Below are positions 53,501 through 62,500 of a DNA stretch of 64,000 nt, piece after piece (within the stretch, counting starts at the first letter, position 1; each line of letters opens with the position of its first letter). The notes below the pieces were generated by a model. That model was not told where the DNA came from. It saw only the letters and a list, made by a program, of their open reading frames with translations, and ran no database searches. The translations under genes were made by a program, and so were the position numbers. Origin of the DNA: Cryptomeria japonica. Taxonomy: Eukaryota > Streptophyta > Pinopsida > Cupressales > Cupressaceae. The stretch spans positions 685,698,583-685,762,582 of the forward strand of contig NC_081412.1 in assembly GCF_030272615.1 (NCBI RefSeq), in the 5' to 3' direction.

Positions 53501-56500
53501 CTGAAACATGAACAGGTGTTGAAATTACAGAAAACCTTTTCCATTTCTGGTAGACATCTCTGTTACATCGAGAAACAGTATAAACCCTAGAGGTCGTGGA
53601 AATCTGCAGCAGCGGCATCACAGCAGCCTGTTTACTCAAAGTTGTGTGATTATTAGTTTACCTTTAGCATGTAGGTTAATATTTAGTAGTAATTACAATT
53701 TTACTTCCAAAAAATTGGATTTATGAGCATTTTTGCTCATTTATTTTTATTTTTTTTGAATGAAATCACTATTTTTTTCTATAAACGAATTATTTTTTTG
53801 ATTTAAATTTTGTTTTGGGAATAAAATCACTAAATTATACGGAATATGTAAGCAGCAGCAGATATATAGTCAGGATGGTTGATACAAAAGGGGCGATAAG
53901 ATAATGTTATGTGATCCTGGCTTAGATTGTATGCCTCTATTAGTGACATAAAATCAGGAAACAGTAAGAGGAGAAAGGGGCTGTTAGAAAGAGAGAATGA
54001 AAACAGAAACTGAAGTCTAGAATGAAATGGTCAATCTTTTCTGAATAGTTATAATTTTCTGAGTTTTTGCAATGACGAGTTTCTTGGGTTGTTGCCTATA
54101 ATGAATTGTAATTTCAATGCTTGGTTGATACATAAATTTGCTATTTGCTGTCATTGTTTCCGTATACATTAAGGAGTTGCTGTTGTGTTTGGAGGCTGCA
54201 GGATTGGCTGCCCTTAATTGGGTACCCAATCCTCATCTGCACCATGTGTCCCTGCTATCTGAAGTTAAACAATATTACTGTCAAAGATATGTTTATTTCA
54301 CTTGGTACAAATGATCTATTGGCTGAATGACATAGAGTTGTTTTCATTAGTAAGTTGAGTCTATGTTATACCTACCCTCAAATCCAAATTAAGGATGAAG
54401 ATATACCTAAGGTCACTTTTCATCCATATGAAGGCTGTAATACATTTTTATTAGTGTCTTTTGTTTTCTACGCAGCACACTTGTATATATTAAATTCGGT
54501 ATATTGGTGAGGTTTTACTCAGTATATGTCCTCTCATTTGTTTTTTATGCAGCACATTTTTGGGGCTTACATCAGCATTAACAGGTTGCAACAGGTTAGT
54601 TCTTTCATGTAGTGCAATGTTTGGCTTCTATTTAATTTCTTATAAAGGAAAATTGCAACCAAGCACTCACAAGAGACTAAGATGGTTGTGTGAATAATTA
54701 GCAATTTAAAGTTTGAAATTAAAGATCGGTGGTGAATGTTGTGTTGGTCATCAATAGTAGATTATTATGTATGGTTTTTTCTCAGCTCATTACAGATAGC
54801 ATATGGATTTGTCTAGGTAAGAACACATGCATTGAAAAATACTTTCAGAAGGTTGTTTTAGGATCTAATTTTGCATGCTTCATAAGTTACAAATGGTTAG
54901 TATACCAAAAATTTGTCAAGGCATTTTATCCACAGCATAAATTGGATAGGATATGCATGCACATGAGTGAGTGAGTGATTTGTTTTAAATAATTGAAAAT
55001 TTGAAACTATAGCTACTGGTGTACTTCTAAAACTTACCAGCAATGTCAGCTAGTTGAAACTAAGTGTCAATAATGTTGCATGATTGTGTATTTCAAATAG
55101 TGCTAAATCCTCTGCAAAAGCACATCAAGATCGTTGAGGCGTGACCTTTGACCATGAACTTTTGCTGAAGGTTTTGAATCACTAGATTTTCCTGAATAAA
55201 CTTGCCATCAAGAAATTAAAGGAAGTGCAATCTGCTTCATGCATATTGTCCAATGCAGTTTAACTTCATCTCAATGTCAGTCTTATTAAGATTCTTTATT
55301 TTTTGGTTTAAGCATAACAACATTGGCACTAGTCAGATGGAATTGAACTTTTCAACATATGATTTCTAAGGTTTCTGGTAATTGGCTTATAGGCCCAAAC
55401 GCTGTCTTTTGCATCCCTTTCTCATTTCTATACAGTTGGAGAAATGAGTTTGGAATGTTAATTTTTATTATAATATTTTTTCTTAAATTGTCATATTTAG
55501 AAATCTGGGAATTCTTTAAATAAATTGAAATTTTCTTTGGTTTGCAGCTTTGAAGAAGCTGTTAATCTAGCTGTGAGAGGAGACTCAACACAAATTGATA
55601 TGCTTGTGGGAGATATATACGGTTGGTTGGATATTCCTGTATGCTTCTTGTCAAGGATTAGTATAATAATATATTTTATTTACTCCATGTGTGCCCTCTT
55701 AGATACTAGTGATTTGCAAGGTGTCCTACGATGGTATTTAATTAGATTTATATATGGGGATAATGAATAAATCTGATTGTAAAGTGTATATTTGTTGATG
55801 ATTAGAAATGTATGTGGTATAAATATCTAGGTGGTGACTATATGGAGATGGGTCTAGCAGCAACAACAGTGGCAAGCTCATTTGGGAAGGTTTGTCTCTC
55901 TTCTCTCTTCCTCTCCCTCTTTAGAAGCAATGAAAATGGCAAGCTCATTTGGGAACAATCTTCTCTCTTTCTCTCTCTCAACCATTGTCTCCCTCTCTCT
56001 CTTCAGTTCTCTACTTTTCTTTCCCTCTGCCTCCTCATGCACTTCTCCCTTTCCTTCCCTACTCTCCCTTTCCCACTCATGCATGTCTAATCAATGGTCT
56101 GCATTTACTTATATCTGTGTTTTCTTCACAAGGATTGGAACAAATAACATTAAATGGGATAAGGAAATTGATTCGAGCGTTTTTCATCAATTCTAACAAG
56201 TACCACATTATTAATAATGATTCAATGAGCTTAAATCTGAACCATCTAAAAAGCAGTGTTTTAAAACTCAGTGAATACTCACAAATTCTCACAGCAGACA
56301 AGTAACTCAATAGATGAGACTGCTGCAGAAACTCGAGTATTTTGTGAGTTATTCAGCAAGTCTCTGCCAAGATTTGCTTGGATCCAACAAGTCCGATAGA
56401 ACTAAGGCACTGCAGAAAAAACCAAAACCCTCTATAAAACGCTTATTTTTTTTTATCAATTTTTTCTTCAACAATGCAGATCTCAACAGCATGAATTCAT

Positions 56501-59500
56501 TGTCAGATGATTGGAAAGATTTATCAATGGTTAGTTAACAGTGATAAAGTCTTGAAAAATGACATACACCAGAAGCAAAAGCAGCATGTATTTCCCTAAA
56601 TCTGGCTTGAAATAACAAGAACAACATTTTCTTCCTGATTAAATACCAAGATCAATCCTGATTCCATGTAATGCTGATATGATTTAAGATTATATATCTT
56701 CAGCACCATGAGTGTAGAACACAGAAGTACTACTGAGAGGGCGGGGGAGGGCGTGAATCAGTTGTACGTAGTACAAAATAAAACTTAATTCTTCTAACTC
56801 CTTTAAGATTTTACGAAACTTTAATCTAAAAATGAAAGATTTGAAAGATGCAATAGCAGAAACTGAAAAAAATGCAACACCAAGAGCACAACACACAAGA
56901 TTTTATGTGGAAACCCAATGTGGGAAAACCACGGTGAGAAATGCTGCTTGGATCTACTGTCCTAATCCAGCCTCACAAGTAAACTGATCACAATTCTCTG
57001 AGGGTACCAACCCACCAAATCTTTCAGAGCAACAACTCTTTAGGGCACCAACCCACCAAATCTTTCAGAATAAGAGCAACAATTTCAAATTTTTGTGGCA
57101 TCAACCACACAATACAAAACAGAAAATCTACTTCAACATAATTGCAGATTACAAAATGATAATCTCTGAAATTTTCAACAGTATAGATGTTATATGAACA
57201 TTCTATCAAACTTCTCAACTTCTGACTTTCTGATTGTTTAGAAGGCTTCAAGCATGAATAGCATTCTGTGATCAATATATTTGTACAGATCTGTTTGTCA
57301 CAGTGCTTAACTTCAGATATTTCTCTGCCTGTAATTCAACTTGGGACAGACATTAGACAAACTGCATTTTCATGTGTGAATGAGAGAGCAATATCTGCAC
57401 TTCCAGAAGAGAAACACAAACATCTGAATACAAATCTGTATATTACTCTTTAGATAAAACTGTTCAAAGATATAGTAACCTGAACATCTGGATAATATCT
57501 TTATTACATGAGAAAATGATACCTTGTTGCAGTTTAAAATGGTTATTTACTGTGTAATCTGACAATCCACGACTCTGATCATAGCCTTTGTATGGTACTC
57601 ACTGTGTTTTGTATAAACACAGAAAACATTGGCAGTCCCTGACCTTGATGACTGTATATCCCATTCGAACTACTAACACAGTCACATTCCTTTAGATTTC
57701 TGTGAATACTTTTGAACAATATTCTTTCAAAAGCTCAACACTCTTCATTTGCTAAACTCGAACTTAAAAAGGACCATGCTTCCGTTGTATGGTTAAGAAT
57801 TGGTTTGTAACTGTTTTGGTTAACAAACTAACCATCAAACCAACTTAGAAACCATCGAACCAACAAGAAATTGATTATTTTTAATGTTTGTTATTAAAAC
57901 AATGTAACCAATGACAGTTACCACTGGTTCTAACTATTCCACTAGAAGTCATATCTATATAATTCGATATATGTGGATGATGAAAACAAATATTAATCTG
58001 GAGATCAACTTGAAGCTCCATAAAAGATCATATTGCTGTAATTTGAACCAATTTCAATCACCAAAATAAACAAAAACATATGTCCAATCTGATATAGACA
58101 GTTTGACGTGAGCATCCAACCCAGTTCTGTGCAGAGACAAACATATTCAGAATGTATTCAACCCAGTATTGTGCTGAGATGATCATATTCAGAATGTAAT
58201 CAGAATAAAGGTAAAATCTCCATCATTTCTTGATATACTTGTAACTGTTATTACCATCAAATGTGTCTAAAAAAGAAATCTGTGTATGCTTCTTTGTGAC
58301 AGATGAATACTGTAGACATCAATGACAAATCCGAGGCTAACAGAGGGGGATAATTTTTTTCTTTTTCTAATTATTGCCATCATTTCTAATCTAAAATCAA
58401 TCCTGAATTAAAGTTCTGAATAATTTTTGTCGTATCTCTACTATTCTCTCTTGGTATTTTCATTAGCAAATTATTCTTTTACTAGATTTTTGTAATGCCT
58501 TCATATTCTACATATAGTTCTTTTATTTCCAAAATTCCTGATTTGCAAATGGATCATGGCTTTTGAACCTTGGCTGCCAGATTTTGACCAACTCTTGAGA
58601 AGTATTGGCTTTCACTATATTTGATTCAAAAAGCTTGCAAGTCAGCAATGACCCTGCAGCCTTTGAAATGAGCAGGAATAAATCTGCTTTCAAACAATAG
58701 TTTGAACTTTGAAGGCTCATGGCGTAGCTGAAACTAGTAGGAGTCATTCTAAAATACTTTAACTTTTTTGTTTAAATTTCACACTGCTTTTTAACAGATT
58801 TTTTAAGAATCCCTTTCCCATAGGGCATCATCAGACTCAGTGTAATGCCCCCTAATTAGTTATACTTTAAATCAAAGAAGCATTAATCGTTTGGGGAATT
58901 AATCGGCAAACCAAAAGTATAAGATTTTTTGATAAAATCGGGAAAAAATTGGATCTACAAAAAATGTAAAAAAATTGAAGAAAAATAATCAAAAACTACT
59001 TTTTTTTTGTATTTAAGGGCATTTCCATAGCATAAATATATTATAAGCAAATAAAACTAAGTCTGGGTACATGGCTACAAAAAAAATATAAAAATAATAA
59101 TTAAATATATTTTTACAACCTAACAAGAAGAATTAAAAAAGTGTAATTATAATATAATTTAATAAATTAATCAAGGATGTTACAATATTATGGCAGGCAA
59201 GTTTTAGATTCTTGTGATGATCATTAACTGGCAATTTCAGATAGTGAACCTTACAATTTATGTTTTAATCTGCTCATTTTTTTTCTGTAATACAGCTCGT
59301 TGAGCCAGCTAAAAGGGATGCAGCAGTGAAGACACCTGAGCATCTGGCAAAAGCAGTTTTACTAATGATAGCAAATAACATTGGCTCAATTGCAATGTTG
59401 CATGCTCGTGCATCAGGTGTTGACCATGTTTTGTTTACAGGCAGTTTTTTACATGGCAATAAAGTAAGATATCCTTTCATCTTTGAGTTTAAATTTTTTA

Positions 59501-62500
59501 AGAATCTTTAATTTTTAAAGCATCTCTCTTGCCAATGAACTTAATGCATATTTATTGGCAGGTAGCAACAAAGCTATTATCAGTTGCCATGCAATTTTGG
59601 TCCAAAGGCCTGATTAAGGTGAGATAAAAGAATCTAATTTAGAAAAGATTAAATTTAGATTTTTTTATTGCTGTCCTAGAAACTGTGTTCTTTTCTTGGA
59701 ATAGAATGAGATATATAGTACATCAGGGACATATATAACTATATGCTTAAAGCATATTTTCGAATCCTACGAAAGTAAGCATTAGATTGTAATGTTCAAA
59801 GGTCTGTCTATTTGCAACAAGGTAATCCATGATCCTATAATTTCTATAATTGTATTTTTGTCTAGAGCTTCATTTTTTAGTTATCCAGGAATTGTCCTTG
59901 CAGAATAAATCATTTATTCAGTCATTTGAAATTATCGTTCTGTTTGTCTTAATCTGAGTCAAAATTGTTTAAATTTATGAAGTGTCTTATGTCCCATTCT
60001 ATGGTCTGTATCCAAGTCTAATATTCTTGAAAATTCAGGCCAAAGAGGTTTAGTTCCACTTTATTCATCAAAAAGATTTACTTTGAGTTGGTTATGATAA
60101 GGGCTTAAATGTTAACCCACACATCCAAAGACTAATAAATCTATTGTGAAAACTTGTTTTGGTAATGGATGATCCCATAGGTATAGTCAAAATGGTGGAC
60201 AATGCAATGGGTGTTATGCTCGGCCCAAAATAATGTGAACTGAAAACAGTAACCCAAGGAACCTATTAGAGCCCAGCCATGTATGCTAACAATTTGGAGA
60301 TTTAGTACTGTTTGCCCATATTTTACAGTGATTTTGTGTAAACCTGCATTTTTTGTAAGCGATCTGAGATAATTTAAGTGGGTTTTTACTTTGTCAAAAA
60401 TTTAATTCTGACCTGCATTGCTCCCTGTATGCTCATCATGCTTCCTTCAAAGTCTACTAAATATTTGGAGCGTGGAGTTGTGTGGATCATTTCCTTGAAG
60501 TTTTGTAAGTTGTTGAAGTTTCAGACTTCTGTGGTTGACCGTCCCAGTATGCCATACCAGCCATCTCAATTTTCCCTGTCTATCGAATTGTTAAACTTAC
60601 TCCTCACAAAATACCTTTCACTTGATCCCAACAATTTGGCCTAAAATTTTGTTAAATTTATCTAGGTGCAAAATTTGTCAACCTATCAAACCTGTCATGG
60701 TAGTAATGTCAATCATCCAAACTTCGAAATGTGTTAATGCCTTGGAATATTTTGTGTCATCAAAGTGCTGGACTTTGTCCTTCACTCATAATATTCCCAT
60801 CTCATTCCCAATCTTCAATCCCCAATAGTTTATTGTTGAAGACAAGTCTTTTTTCATCAAGCTTTTAGACTTAGTCATCCTATCATATTGTTTCCCTTCA
60901 ATGCACAAAATCCTGTTCCTTTGCAATCCAAATGTTTCTAAGTATTTAAATGTTAGATTTTCAGGCATCCCTTCACTTGTATACTATCTCCATTGCTCCT
61001 CTAGAACTCCATAATCCAACCATTTTTCTTAAATTCTTTGCAGTAGCAGAATATTCCCTCTTCAAAATTCCTCTATGTCAAAATGGACCATCCTTGAGTG
61101 AAGTACTCCATTTGCTTCTTCTTCGACTCCCACTTCAAAATTCCTCTCCAAGTCTTTTGGAGTAAAAGTTCTGGCCTTCCCATAACCCAGGTACTTGTTC
61201 CTTGTAATCTCTTATATCCCAATCCCTTACTCTCCTAAAGTTTCCTAAGCCCATTTTAAATTTTCAGACTTGGTAATCTTTCCATCCCTTCCTCGACTCC
61301 CCAAAGCTTGTTTCAAGTGCCTTTTTTTTCTTAATGTTCTTTGTCAAAGTTGTCAAATTTCCCTTCATCCTGATACATATTCCAAGGTATGCCCGAATCT
61401 CAAACCCTGCCAATTCTTTCACTCTTTCGAAGTCATACTTTCACCCTTCTATCTACCTCTATACTCTTTCCCTAGTTCATTTGAAACCCTGCATTCGATA
61501 ACTTGCTATATATTTCCCATTAGAGTATGAGGATTGAGCTTCCCTTCGAAATAGTACTAGGCATGAGCTAAGTCCAAACCCCAATCCTTGACAACCTCAA
61601 GGTCTTTTTACCCATCGAGATTGTTCATCTAACTTCCCTCTTTCCCTCTTTTGGCATGACTTCCCTATGACCCCCAATCCTTGGCACCTCAAACAGTGGT
61701 ATGAGGTATGGATTCTCTCCAACCCTTGAAATTCAAACTCTTGCCTAGTTTTTACCAGCTCCCCACAGACTCACTAGAACTACTCGAAAAGCCACATGAA
61801 TGTCGAAAGAGCTCTTGACGCACCAGAAAGGTACTAATAGTCAAAAGCATTTTTTCACTACTTAAAAGGATCAAAACTAGTTCTGGCACATGTTTCAAGC
61901 AGTTGTTAACAGCAGACACCAAAAACCAATCAAGGTTTCATTTATTTGCCAATTTGGCCCTACACCAACCAGTGAACACCCTGAAACCATTTTTTATGCC
62001 CAAAAAGCACAAATATGAAGGAGAAGAACACCATGGCCATGCCAAATTTATTGCAGAATATCAAATCTTTCAAGAAAACAGATTTTCATGCAGCTTTGAG
62101 TAGTTTTTTCAATGGATTTTTGTAGATTTGGGCACAATTTGTGAGTATCTTAATAAAAGATCTTAATGGCATGATTCTGATAACTAATGGTGTGTTCTTC
62201 AACCCTGAGATGACTTTTTCTTGAGTCAAGGATGCAGTGTGTGACATGAACGACATGGTTCTCTCTTGTGCACTCTGTCAACCATGTTTTTCATGCCCTA
62301 ATTTCAAATCTGTGTAACAGCATTCAAATTTCATTGTAAGGGGTTGGATTTTCTGCATCTGTATGTGAAAAGCTCATCTAAGTCGAGGTGTATTTTTTGT
62401 AGCTTGTGTATATGTCTACTACTTAGATTTTTGAGTTTGCTAGAAACTTGTAATCGCAATTTAGACAATATTCAGAAAACCGATATAAGACAACTTTTAT

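Noticed and set aside
55900-56070. Coding region in CT-rich frames after exon 8
   Set aside because: Simple CT repeat that gives Ser/Leu-rich frames in all three readings; it lies within an intron.
60378-61560. Possible antisense retroelement coding region
   Set aside because: Short frames on both strands, but no reverse transcriptase, integrase or protease motif could be read.
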